Positions 21,291-32,892 of a stretch of DNA of 57,007 nucleotides are shown here, piece by piece. A program made the translations under genes and the position numbers. This DNA comes from Cylindrodendrum hubeiense. Its lineage: Eukaryota > Ascomycota > Sordariomycetes > Hypocreales > Nectriaceae. The number at the start of each line of letters is the position of its first letter. The first letter of the stretch is position 1. The notes below the pieces were generated by a model, which made no database searches, was not told the origin of the DNA, and was given only the letters and a program-made list of their open reading frames with translations. The DNA is taken from the NCBI GenBank assembly GCA_014621425.1, contig JAANBB010000258.1:1-57007 (forward strand), given 5' to 3'.

Positions 21291-23784
21291 GAGCAGCTAT
21301 TCGTGGGCCGCTGGATCGGGGGAGGATGCCGTGGTGTGTAGCGGCGGCCGCGGCGCGCCAGTAAAGCCTCCGTAGGGATTGGCCCTCCTGACCGGGCGAG
21401 GCCCCTCCCAGTTCCGCCTTGGTACCGCACGCTTCAAGCGCGGGCTTGACGGTTGCACGGCGGATGAAGACAGATGGGGCGGCCCAGCGTGGGGTCTTGG
21501 TTACCGGCACAGTGTGTTGGAGAGAGTCTGAGAAGACGCGGATGCAGCGTGGACGAGGGCCAAGGAGACACAGCACAGTGCTGTACGAACACGTCGTACC
21601 TTAATTACGTCGCAGAGTACGGAGCAGGCACACCAGTATCGTACCGGCTGCTGGAACACCACTACACGGCGCACGCTATAGGCCACAGGCTACACGCTGC
21701 ACCTGACACGGGAGTACCACACTGCATTGCATTGCATTTCCCGTACTGTCCCGCACAGTAGGGCACAGCAGACCCGACAAGCCATGACCGACTGGGCCTA
21801 TGCGGCAGGTATCATGACGATGATCCCTCGCAGAACAGGAGACATGGGGGCTTTACAGTACAGCCTGTACGGAATACATCGCCTGCACCGAGTGAATGGC
21901 GCTGCGCTGTAGAGGCGAACGGACCACTCACCCGCCGCCGTCAAGACATACTACATACCCACGGCATCTCATAGGCTACGGCCGACCCCCATCTCTGGTT
22001 CTCCCATGTCCACTGGCGTCTAACTCTACGGTGCTTCTGCTCACCGAGCCGCAGATGGCCCGCAGCAAGCATGCAGCCCCCATGCAGTCGCCATGAGATG
22101 CCCACATATGCCACCCTCGATCCCAAAGCTGAAGCCTGCTGACCGTCCCAATGCGACTCTGGCACCCTGGCCCGGACTCCGTTGCATCATCTCGTGGTCA
22201 TGACATTGAGTGAGACATTCGCACATTTACACATTCTGCGTATTGATGTGACCCCCATCTTTTCCCGATCTTTTCCCGCTCCTCAGCCCCATCCCTCCTC
22301 CAACGATGTTCCAACGCTCCTCCAACGCTCCCCCACCGCTCCTCCATACAGCGGAACGCAACGGGATGAGGTGATGAGACACTGTTCACGTGGATCCCCA
22401 TCATCCGGGAGGAGCCCGAGGCTCTTCAATGGCCGTCATTTCCTCGGCGTTCCTCAACACGAACTCACGAACTCACAAACTCACAAACTCACAAACTCAC
22501 AAACTCACAAACCCCCCACACACACGACCCCGAGACCCTTATTGCAAGCCCATTCTAGTCCGTTATAGTGACAGTCGCGCAGTAGTGCCCGGACTAGGAT
22601 CTCCGTAAACTACTTCCACTCACCGTCGGAGCGAGTTTGCACGTATTGCGGCCAGTGGCTTTGCTTGAGGAATGGACTAGAGAGCGGAATATCGCTTGAT
22701 CGCTACCCAGGCATTGAAGAGGATAAAGTGCGTAAGTCCCACGGTTTCGTAAAATTACCAAATAAAAAAAAATATCTCCACAATGTACAACCGAACTCAC
22801 GACTTCCCCTGGCTCCTGTCAAAGTTCCTGCTAAGCTGGGATGTTTGCCATTCGCACGAATTTACCCGAGTACAGCCACACAACCATCGGTCATATTCAA
22901 GCCACACATGACGATACCCAAACGACATGTTTACTTGAGAGCCCGTCGGTTCCCAGTTGTCATCCGCTTGTTTTCTCTCCCTACCATCTATCTACCTATC
23001 CATATCCCCAGAAAACCTCGCTTTCTTTTTCTAGAGGGATATATCGGCAGCCCAGCAGGGTTGTTTCCCCCCCTGCGTTTTAAACTTTTTACTCAGGCCG
23101 AGCTGTCCACCGCGCCCGCACACTCCCTTGCCTCGCTGACCGCCGTCTCACAGGGCTGCTTATTGGCGAAGTAGACTGCGAATGAGAAGCTGCAAGGGTG
23201 ATGCACTCAAATTCTGCACACACGTATGCTTGCCAGGAACTTAATTCGGGTCGCCATCTCTTTGGGCAGTGACGCGTCAAGACCTGTCCAGCTGGATTGC
23301 CCTCTGCAAGTGTAGGCGACGCTACTTACCTACACAGACCTACACAGTGAAATCCCAATGTTGGTTTGTATCGCGGTAGCAGTCACTTTGATACACACGC
23401 TCATCGGTGGCTAAGGTCTAGAAACCTAAACCCAGGAGTGGAACACGCTTTGAATTCGCAATCTGATGGTGGAGGGTTTTAACATGCCTCCCTTGCTAAG
23501 TGAGACCTTGATCATATGACCCAGCGATCAACAACTCGGGGTTCACATTCACAACTGTCCAAGCCAGCGAACTAGGATAAAACACCAGGTTGAAGACAGG
23601 CAAACCCAAAATGAAATGGATTTTGGTATCAGACCACTTTTATTATTCTTTTAGGAGAATCTCCGGTGTCGAAATACAAAAACCCCACCTTCTCTTATTA
23701 CATCTCTGTCGGGTATCTCAAAGAGTCTATCGTTTATCTTCTCTGGTTCATCTCCATGTTACCCTCCTCTGTTAATCAAGTGCC
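21291..23784. other. Intergenic; no gene recognised
   Basis: About 2.5 kb between the phosphate transporter 5' side and the 3' end of the ABC transporter. It contains an 8-bp tandem repeat at 22461-22508. Short open frames only. Confidence 0.45.
22461..22508. repeat. 8-bp tandem repeat, 6 copies
   Basis: Two copies of GAACTCAC followed by four copies of AAACTCAC, head to tail without interruption. Confidence 0.9.
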
Positions 23785-26700
23785 TTAGTTTTCTAGCATC
23801 TGCTGGAGAGCATTGGTTCGGTATGTCTCGCTCCTCTCCACCAAGTCCTCATGGCGGCCCTTCTCAACCACCTTTCCACCCTCCACCACGAAGATGACAT
23901 CTGCCTTGCGGACCGTGTGGAGGCGGTGGGTAATTGCAATCACTGTGATACCTCGGGCCACACGCTCTAAGCCCTCCTGGAGAGCTCGCTCGCTCTCTGC
24001 ATCCAGAGCACTCGTGCTCTCGTCGAGAAGAAGCAACTTGGGCTTTCGCACCAGAGCTCGCGCAATGGCGAGTCTCTGTCGCTGTCCTCCAGACAGACGA
24101 GATCCGTTGGGTCCACATTCGGTATCATAGCCATTGGCGAGTTCCATGATCGTATCGTGAATGTTGGCTAGTCGGCAAGCTTCCTCAATCTCCTCGTCCG
24201 TCGCCTCGTGGTCAGGAGTCGAACCCAGTGCCACGTTAAAGCGGACTGTGCCGTCGAAGAGTGCACAATCCTGTGGCACAACCGCAATGTCGTTACGGAA
24301 CTCGGTGCCTTCACGCGCACAAATATCCACTCCGTTGATTTCAACTGTTCCGCCCAGCGGCCGGTACATTCGTTGGACAAGGGACATGATGGTTGACTTT
24401 CCAGCTCCTGACGGTCCGACAAGACCAACAAACTGGCCAGACGAGATGGTAAAGGACATACCAGTGAGAATCTGGATGTGCGGTCGAGCTGGGTAAGCAA
24501 AAGCCACATCCTTGAAGGTAATGGTGGCGCCCTTGCTGCCAATGCTCTTCGGCGGCGCCTCTGCTCTGGATTCAACGTCCTTTTCATTGTGCAAAGTTGC
24601 CGGAAGTATTTTGCCAGTCTCAGCTTGGTCCTTGGAAGAACCAATATCGATCAAGCTCAGGATTCTCGAGGCTGCGGCTCTCGCTCGGGACACCTCTGGT
24701 GCCAGACTAAACATCTGACCCCATAACTGGGCACTAACGAGCATGCAAAGAAGGATGATGAAGAACTGGGTCTGCGTGGCCTTTCCTTGAGTGATCTGCA
24801 TAGATCCCCACCAGTATGCGAATGCATAAATCAAGTTACTGGTGCTGTTGGCGATGGATAGCCAGAAATTGGCGTAGGCAGACGACCAGAAGATGTCCTT
24901 CCGGGGGGCCCTCAGGGCTCGGCCATAGGTTGCCATGACCTCCTCCTCAATGGACAGAGACGAAATGGTCTTGAATGAGTTGACGGCCTCGACCGAAATT
25001 CCGACAGCGCCGGAAAAGGCACCGGCATGTTTTCGCTCAAATTGGGAGAGCGATCGCATCTGCATAATTCCAGAGCCAAGAAGGAGAGGCACGACGACCA
25101 AGCAGACAATGGCAATTCTCCAAGCAATAATGTGTGACAGAATGATGGCGATAAGAAAGTTGACCACAATCGAGAAGATGGTTCCGATGATGGAGCCACT
25201 GAAACCGCCGACGGCCGCAGCATCCGTGGTGATGACAGACATAAGGGCAGTTGGGGTTCTGCCCTCGGACTGGTGCCAGTCCAGATCTTGTTCGTAGAGG
25301 GAGCGGAAACAGAGGACGCGGATCTTGTAGAGCAAGTTCTCGGCCAGAGTGCCGAACCCAGTCCAGCTCGTAGTGTTGGCCAGGAGCTCGACGCAAGCGA
25401 TCAGGAACCACATGCCTCCAAAGAACTTGCCGGCACTTATGATATCTTTCGTGGGGTTGCACGGGCTGATCCTTTCAACCGTGTAACCGAAGATGAGACC
25501 AGACGAGGAGAAGGTCATGCCTACAATAGTGGCAGCAAACAGAGAAACGATAATGAGAAGTAGATGAGGTCGTGCCATGCCGGAAAGACTCCTAATGACC
25601 TCCCACGCGGACTTGTTGGAGTCGAGAGCGGCATCTTCCTCGGGAGCCACGTCTTCAGCCTTGGTGTCATTTTTCTTAGTCTCGGTCTTCTTCTCGGTAT
25701 CCTTTTCAGCGATAATGACCTTCTCCTCAATGATTGAATCCTTCTCGAACTGGATGGCGTCGCCTCTCAGCGTGCTCGTCATGGACCCTGTCATGGAACC
25801 TGTCTCGGCCTTATCAACAGTTTGTAGGCGTACCATGGCGGCGTACGAGCCTCCCAGAGCCATAAGCTCCATATGAGTTCCCTGCTCAACAATCTCGCCG
25901 TGGTTCATGACAATAATGTTGTCGGCGTTCTTAATAGTAGATAGGCGATGAGCAATAGCAATAACAGTTCGGTTCTTGGCAATCGATTCAATGGCCATCT
26001 GGATACGGTGTTCACTGGCGGAGTCGAGGGATGCCGTTGCCTCATCCAGGATGAGAATTTTGGGGTCCTTAATCAAAGCTCGGGCGAGGGCAATTCGCTG
26101 GCGTTGTCCGCCACTCACGAGCTTTCCGCCACTGCCAACCTTGGTTGCAAGTCCGTACTCAAGCTTGCTGATGAAACCAGATGCATCGGCTAGGGCAGTT
26201 GCCTCATGCACTCGTTCAATCAAGTCCACCATGTCTTGGTCATAGGTTTGAGCAACATCTTTGATATCCTGACCGTTTCTAACCTGTGCGGCAAGTTGGG
26301 AGAGGCTTGATGCTAGGATAGTGGCCTGGAATCGGTGATGTTCGGGCTGAGGCGAGTTGAGGATACCAAGAGCAATGTTCTCAACAATTGAACGGTCCAG
26401 GAGAGATGGCTCCTGCTGCACAAGACTAATGTGGCTCCTCAGACCTCGCACGTTGAGGTCCTTGAGGTTATGGCCATCAAGCGTCACCGTTCCCTCAGTC
26501 GGATCGTGGAGTCGGGAGGTGAGACCAGCAACAGTGGACTTGCCACTGCCAGAGAACCCGACAAGGGCAGTGTGCTTGCCAGCCGGGCATTCAAATGAGA
26601 CGTTCTTTAGGACCTTGTGGTTAGGTCGCGAGATGTAAGCGAACGAAACGTCCTTGAAGACAACTGATCCTTCAACAGCCGAAAGCTTTTCGCCCTCGTC

Positions 26701-28206
26701 CGAGCCAGCATTGATGATAGCAGGCTTGTCCATATCCTCACGTAGTTTCTGGAAAGACCCAGCTGCAGCACCAATGAGGGGAAGCAGAGGAGCGATGGAA
26801 CCAAGAATGACGCAGGCTAGAAGCGCTGTTAGTGGATGTAAAATGCAGAAGGTTCAAGTTGCCTACCGTCGACGAGCAGGAGAATGACAGTGTAGATATC
26901 ACCGACCGTAGCGCCATTTCCGTCGTTCTCCATAGCCTCGGTGATCTGCTTGCTTCCCTGCCAGAATGAGAGCGCATTGGCTGCGTAAGCAATAAAGTAC
27001 AGCATGCCGGCCTGGATTGCAGCCACGAAGGCCTTCTTAATACCTTCCTTCTTAGCTGCGCCCATTCTAGACGCAAAGATGGCCTCCAGGCGAGGGCCAG
27101 CGCCAAATGCTTGGACTACAGGAATGTTGGACAAGGTTTCTGACGCAATTGAGGAAGCCGAAGCAATCTTGTCGGACATATTGTTCGAGAACTTTGCAGT
27201 GAAGTAACTTCCAAATCCAGCGAGCAAAAAGAAAGCCGGAATGAGGCAGATGAGCATTGCGGCAAGCTTAGTGTTCTTGATGAAGGCCACGACGTAGGCC
27301 GTGACGAAGAAAGACGTGCACGCCATGCAGATTCCAACCTTTTCCGACGTACCAGTCTGGATTGCCTGGATATCGGAATTAAGGCGAGATGAGATCTCAC
27401 CGGCCTGGCGCTTGTCGAAGAAGGCGGCATCCTGGAGGAGGACTTTCATGAAGTAGCGGTCGCGGAGACGAGTCTCGAGGCGACGACTGAAGATGGACCA
27501 ACTCTGGATATAAGTGTAGATGAGGACGAAGCTAGCGATGGCGATGTAAATAAGCATCAATACCTTCTTGTTGACACTGGATTGAATCTCTTCAGGAGTC
27601 TGGTCTGATACTTGCTCACCGTCGCGGCAAGAAGCATTGTTGAGCTCGTTGACAAGCTGGCCGAAGATGATACCCATGAGTGGGAACGGCGCACCGGCGG
27701 AGCAGCCAGTGATGGTTCCGCCGATGAGCAGCACGTAGTCCAAGGGCTTGGGGTCGGCATATACAAGGAGCTGGAAGTAGGTGAAAAAAGAGCCCTATAA
27801 GACAGAAAACGGGGCGTGTTAGTAGATGCGTCTAAATGGTAGTTTGTGGGACATAAGATTCGGAATCTCATTTTGTATCCTCTTTCTTGACTATTTTTTG
27901 TCTTTTTCCACTTACCTTGGGCTTCTTTTCAGTTTGCTCCTGAGAGTTTGACGGCGACAAAGACGAGGACGATGACGAGTGTCGTCGTGCCAAGGCGTTG
28001 AAATCAACAACATTGTCAGTCGTCTTGGGCGCATCCTCGATGTTCACATCGCCGACGGCATCTTTGGGGGTGCCGGCAGGTGCCTCTTGGATAGCCTCTG
28101 ACTTGGAGATTTCTACAGTCGCGCTGTTGGAGGGGGGGTTGGAAGCGTCCTTGACGTTGTCGCCGACAGCAACCACCTGCGACTTCTGGTCTTCTGCAGC
28201 CATCAT
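23785..28206 (-). CDS. Full-size ABC-B exporter (MDR/P-glycoprotein type)
   Basis: A 1416-aa ATP-driven exporter with TMD1-NBD1-TMD2-NBD2 order. Three exons: 27916-28206, 26867-27794, 23785-26816; the introns (121 and 50 nt) keep frame. Residues 1-97 are a hydrophilic Ser/Asp-rich cytosolic leader. NBD1 has Walker A GFSGSGKS (493-500), signature VSGGQ (640-644) and Walker B ILILDEA (660-666). NBD2 has GPSGAGKS, LSGGQ (1314-1318), LLLLDE (1334-1339) and the switch His1370. All catalytic residues are present in both sites. NBD1 has roughly 40 extra residues between the Q-loop and the signature compared with P-glycoprotein. ABC-B exporters sit in fungal siderophore clusters (A. fumigatus sitT, Ustilago fer6). 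That context plus GATA sites upstream suggests a siderophore or precursor role here, which is inference. Confidence 0.9.
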
Positions 28207-29085
28207 TGCACGTCTCGGATTAAGAAGGTCGAGTTCACGACGCCCAACACATGGCCTCGAGGAAAGAAGAATTTCACAGGAAAAGAGGACGGGACGGAGG
28301 ACGACATGATGAAGAAAACTTATCCAGATAACTCATTGCAGACCCATGCCTCTCTCTTCCTTGGTGTCTTGGCACAAGCGGAGAAACCCAGTGTTGGGGC
28401 AATGTGACTGTAGTCTGACTCCCAAAAACCACAAGACCCCAGCGAGGAATCACTGGACGGAGATGGAAACGAGAGCATGGTGGTCAACGAGGGCCCGACT
28501 AACAAGCATCGTGGCTCGCTGGGTGGACGAACTCCCCCACTAGTCAAAGTAGTCATGACCAGTTGGCAATGGACAATGCAACGACGGCCAGGGCTACGGC
28601 GGAGCCCATGCGACCTTATTTCTCTGATCGTATTTCTGTCAATCAGATATCTTCTGTGACGTCTGTGGGCCATCCTTATTCGGGCATGGGCAGGGCTGTA
28701 GGGCCGGACCATGGTATTAGTTGGAGTTGGGGTACCCGTCACCGTTACAGTCATGACCCGTGGTTGAGGTCTTGCAAGGTACGGGGTGTATATGGGATCC
28801 ACGCTGTACTGCGGCGTACCGAATGGCATCGGTCTGGGGACACCCCCCGGTTGGGACTCGAAGATGTTACTATGTAGGCTGGGGCCCTTTTGCCTAGTTT
28901 GCGTATTCGCAGTGAGCACAAATTAATTTCCAGAGACGCCATTCAAGCGTGGAATCATGGAATGGAAACCAGGGAACCAGGGAATCAGGGACCGGGGGTG
29001 TCGAGATAGTGGAGCGGCCGAGAACCGGGGGCAAGGCTCGACAGGGATTGGTCCGAGCCGGAGGGGCATTAGTCAGGATATTCGG

Positions 29086-29094
29086 ATCAGATAA
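29086..29094 (+). promoter_or_regulatory. SreA-type GATA site ATCAGATAA
   Basis: Exact match to ATCWGATAA, the element bound by the iron repressor SreA in Aspergillus and related GATA factors. Preceded by CGG (CGGATCAGATAA). About 880 bp upstream of the ABC exporter start. Confidence 0.7.
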
Positions 29095-29932
29095 TTCTGT
29101 CGGTGTAATCAATCAGCCAACGGATCGCCAGTGTCACATGCCCATGCCCATGCCCTTGCCCACGCCTCTACCTATGTCCTCACCCACCCAGGCCAAGCCA
29201 CGCCAGCTGCCACGACGGGCACCAGTGATGGGCACAGCGGTGGGTCGTCATCACAGCGAGGACCACAGGGGGGGCATTCCAAGGCTGCGAAGAGGATCTT
29301 TTGAAGTCTTGCCAGGTCGCGCCGTCGTACAGGATTCAATGAAATGTCGAGGCCTGCGCCGCGTCGTTGGCCAGAGTCCACGGGCAGGGGCATGCTGCTG
29401 TTTGCTGCGTGGAAAATGGCTCATCCAGGCCACTAACCCGACCTTCTCATTTTGCCTGTTGCGTCTTCCTGGCAGCCCCATCTGCACTCGAGAGGGTCAA
29501 CGGAACTGTCCCGCAGTAGCTCCGGCCTGTGAATGAGGGCGGGGGACGAGGCGAGGCGTCTTTTTCTGTTGGAGTCTTGTCCAGGACGCACGGAATATCC
29601 TGAGACTGGCCGACTTGGTGGTTCGCAGCCGTGGCCCAACACCCAACAGTCCAATCCTCGGGGGACAGCTTGCACACATGGGCGCGCGCCGGGCATCACG
29701 CGAGGTGGAACTCGAAATCCCGAGTGCATGTCTCGACTTTTTGGGGTCTAGCCCTTGAGGGAGGCCCTGTGCGTACTACGTACAGTACAGTACATGCACT
29801 CACAGCACGCCAGTGCGCGTAGCGGGTGTGGGTGGTGGGTGTGGGTAGTGGCTGGGGGTGCTGTGGGTGCTGTGGGTGCTGTATGTAGGCGGGCTAGTGG
29901 GGCTGCTTCAGTGGCGGCGGCGCCTGAGTCGG

Positions 29933-29941
29933 ATCTGATAA
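29933..29941 (+). promoter_or_regulatory. SreA-type GATA site ATCTGATAA
   Basis: Exact consensus match within CGGATCTGATAAC, about 485 bp upstream of the AIF-like gene start. Confidence 0.7.
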
Positions 29942-30280
29942 CTTTAACTCCACATTTCCCTCCCGTCATCGCCGTCAACGCCGGCCACAGCACAATAGTC
30001 TGCCCCACGGACGCGACTCGGCTGCCCGACCATGGCGTCTGACTGGCTCTCCCAGCCTGGTTCCGTTCATTCCGGACATTGCACCAGCACGTTGCCTACG
30101 TTTCATGGCGGTGCCGCATCTCAATGCCCCAGGGTGTCGCTTGTTGAGCTGCGTCCATGGCCTTGGCGTCCCCCTTGATCCGATCTCCGGTCCGTTCCTC
30201 TCGGTCCACCGAGCCTGTTTGTGACGCAGACAGCCGTTGCTGCCCTCAGCGGTTGGGTCCCGTAGCTTTATACCCGCCCC

Positions 30281-30288
30281 TATATATT
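30281..30288 (+). promoter_or_regulatory. TATA-like box of AIF-like gene
   Basis: TATATATT lies 137 bp before the first ATG of the flavoprotein gene and is followed by a long pyrimidine-rich leader, as is common in fungal promoters. Confidence 0.4.
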
Positions 30289-30424
30289 CCCGCGGGAACG
30301 GCCTTCGGCACTTTATGCCTGTCCCCATTCAATTGAAAACCACACCACCCCGGACCCCAATCTCAATTCCCATCTCATCCCCTCCATCTCACTCCCTCCA
30401 CCGAAGCGTCTAGCCCACCACCTC

Positions 30425-32126
30425 ATGCTGCACCAGAGAGCCGCTTCCAGACTCCCGGAACTGCTCAGATCCCCCCACGCTGCTGTGTACGCTCACACCA
30501 CTCGCGCCTTTTCCCATCGTGCCTCGACCTCCCCTCCCTCGGCAATTGCATCGTCACTGCCACGCCCGACATCTATCTCCACAGCGTCGATCCCTCGACC
30601 TGCATTCATCCATCGTACCATCTCCAACCTAGCCTCCAGCACCACCAAGATGGGCTCACTCCCTGAATCACACGCCATCCGCGTCTTCGTCGCCGGTGGC
30701 AGCTACGCCGGTGTCGCCGCCGCCGTCAACCTGCTCGATCTCAGCCAGGGCCTCACCCCCCGTCAGAATGAAGAGACTTATGGCTTTCACGATGATTTCA
30801 AGACCTTCGACATCGAGATCACCATGGTCGATGAGCGAGATGGTTACTGTAAGTCATGCCCCGCCATTGGCCCTAGGGCTGTCGTCCTCCAAGAAACATC
30901 CCACTCATCATAGTATCACAGACCACTTGATTGGCACTCCGTTGGCACTGGCCGACTCCGAGTACGCCAAGAAGAACTGGGTCAAGTACTCGGATTGCGC
31001 GGGTCTCCAATTCCCCAACATCAAGATCCTCCAGGGCTCCGTTGCAAACGTTGACCCCGAGGCCAAGACAGCGACTGTCTCCGACCACCTGACCAAGGAG
31101 ATCAGCACTCACAAGTACGACTACTTTGTTGCCGCTTCAGGCCTCCGACGTGTCTGGCCTGTGGTACCCCAGTCCACCACCCGCAAGCAGTATCTCCTGG
31201 AGGCCGAGAGGCAGATCCAGAACCTCAACAATGCCAAGCACGGTGTCGTCATTGTCGGCGGTGGTGCTGTTGGCATTGAGATGGCCGCTGAGCTCAAGAT
31301 GGTTAAGCCTCACCTCAAGGTGACCCTTATTCACTCCCGAGACAAGCTCCTCTCCAACGAGAACCTGCCCGACGAGACCAGGGACGTCGCTCTCAAGGTG
31401 CTCAAGGAAGGTGGTGTTGAGGCTCTCATGAGCCACCGCTTGGCCTCCACCAAGAAGGTTGAGGCTACCGATGGTAGTGTCAAGCAGGAGATTGAGTTCA
31501 CCAACGGCCACAAAATCTTCGCTAGCGAGGTCGTCATGGCTGTCTCCAAGAGCACTCGCACTACCAGCTACCTGCCCGAGTCCGCTGTTGACGAGGAGGG
31601 CTACGTCAAGATCAAGACCAAGTAAGCTTACCAAGTTCAGATCTGCTGGTATCAATCCCATCTAACCTTCTTTCCAGCCTGAACTTCGAGGAAATTTCCA
31701 ACGCCGATTACCACTTCGCCGCCGGCGACCTGGTCAAGTGGGCTGGTATCAAGCGATGCGGTGCCGCCATGCACCAGGGTCACCTCGCGGCGGAGAACAT
31801 CCACCAGCACATCACCCAACAGCGCACCGGCAAGGCTCCTGAGTTCAGGACGATTAATCCCGTCCCTCCCATGATTGGCTTGGCCGTGGGCAAGCAGGCC
31901 GTCGCGCACAACCCTGGCTCTGGCACCACGTACGGCGAGGACGTTGCCGAGGCCTACTTCCGAGGTGATCTCGGCTGGACCAGTAAGTGTTAACACTTTT
32001 CAAGCAGCTTTTTAGAAGTCGGTGCTAACCCTACGTGCAGTTTGCTGGAACTGGCTGGGACTTGCTGGGCGATTTGTCAAGGCCGAGTACCCCAAGAAGG
32101 CTGATGCGCCCAAGTCTGAGTTGTGA
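30425..32126 (+). CDS. AIF/AMID (FSP1)-like FAD-dependent NAD(P)H oxidoreductase
   Basis: A pyridine-nucleotide-disulfide-oxidoreductase-type flavoprotein of 504 aa. Exons: 30425-30848, 30922-31621, 31678-31982, 32041-32126, frame-consistent. Residues 1-75 are Arg/Ser/Ala-rich without acidic clusters, like a mitochondrial presequence. Met76 (30650) has a strong start context (AAGATGG), whereas the first ATG is weak (C at -3 and +4), so two forms may be made. FAD-binding motif GGSYAG is at 91-96, then VDERDGYYHLIG. NAD-binding motif GGGAVGIE is at 254-261. The AGD motif of the FAD site (HFAAGD) is in exon 3. Members of the family (AMID, FSP1, yeast Ndi-like/Aif1 relatives) reduce quinones or act in cell death. 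Its place in an iron locus with a GATA site upstream hints at an iron-linked redox role, unproven. Confidence 0.85.
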
Positions 32127-32892
32127 GAAGGTTGAGTGTTTCATGGAATGGCGTTCAGGATTTGGGAAATTAATCGGTACCTCTTGTACCAGCGACGATG
32201 TCAAAACGAGATTCCCATAGATTTGATGTGTTCCGTCGTGCTATAGAGCCGCATGCTACGAATTGAATGGCTTTCAACTTGGAATTTTAATGCAAAGACA
32301 ACAAACATGATCAATGCGCCACTAGCTTCTTACCTATGTAACATCGGAACTAATAACCAAGCTTACATACGATTTCCTGTGACATTTATGTACTCGAACT
32401 TGAGAGGTACGGAAAGTAGGTTCAAACCTCGATTCTATTTGCAGGTCATTAAATCCACAATATGAGCCGACGTGCCAAGAATGTGAATCACTCCCTATTA
32501 GGCATCATTAACCACCCGCTAACAGATCTCTATTGAATACATCCCAAACAGGTATCAGCCGGCGGTGCTACTGCAAATGGACAACCGATGGCGGGTCACG
32601 CAGTCGGTCTTACCCTATACCATACTAGGACCCCTTCTGGTGACTGTAAGTGCTATAGTAGCGTTTAGTTACATGCGGTATGTCAAATTGGGAATCTTTG
32701 CGGAAATATAGAGTATAGGGAGAGTGGAATTAAAATGTCAATATTATTAATTTTTATGTGAAGACCGTATTTTCTTTGTTCGATTGGAAGTCATGGCTTC
32801 CAGTAACTCCAAACCATTTGAAGGTGTGTATTTCTCCGTTTTGTGAGCGCTTGAGCTGGACTCCGGTCATTCACCAAAAGTCAATACCGAGA
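32127..32892. other. Convergent 3' intergenic region
   Basis: AT-rich gap between the 3' ends of the AIF-like and MFS genes. No gene recognised. Confidence 0.45.

Larger units (their letters stand above)
28207..30424. promoter_or_regulatory. Divergent control region between ABC exporter and AIF-like gene
   Basis: About 2.2 kb without a convincing gene. It carries two perfect ATCWGATAA sites (29086, 29933) and two near matches: TTATCCAGATAA at 28319-28330 and ATCAGATAT at about 28634. A TATA-like TATATATT lies at 30281, followed by a CT-rich tract up to the AIF-like start. Confidence 0.6.

Noticed and set aside
28319..28330. TTATCCAGATAA counted as an iron-GATA site
   Set aside because: One base off the ATCWGATAA consensus, so kept only as a near match.
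28320..28919. 199-codon minus-strand frame upstream of the ABC exporter
   Set aside because: No ATG at its start, no motif, and it lies in the probable promoter region.
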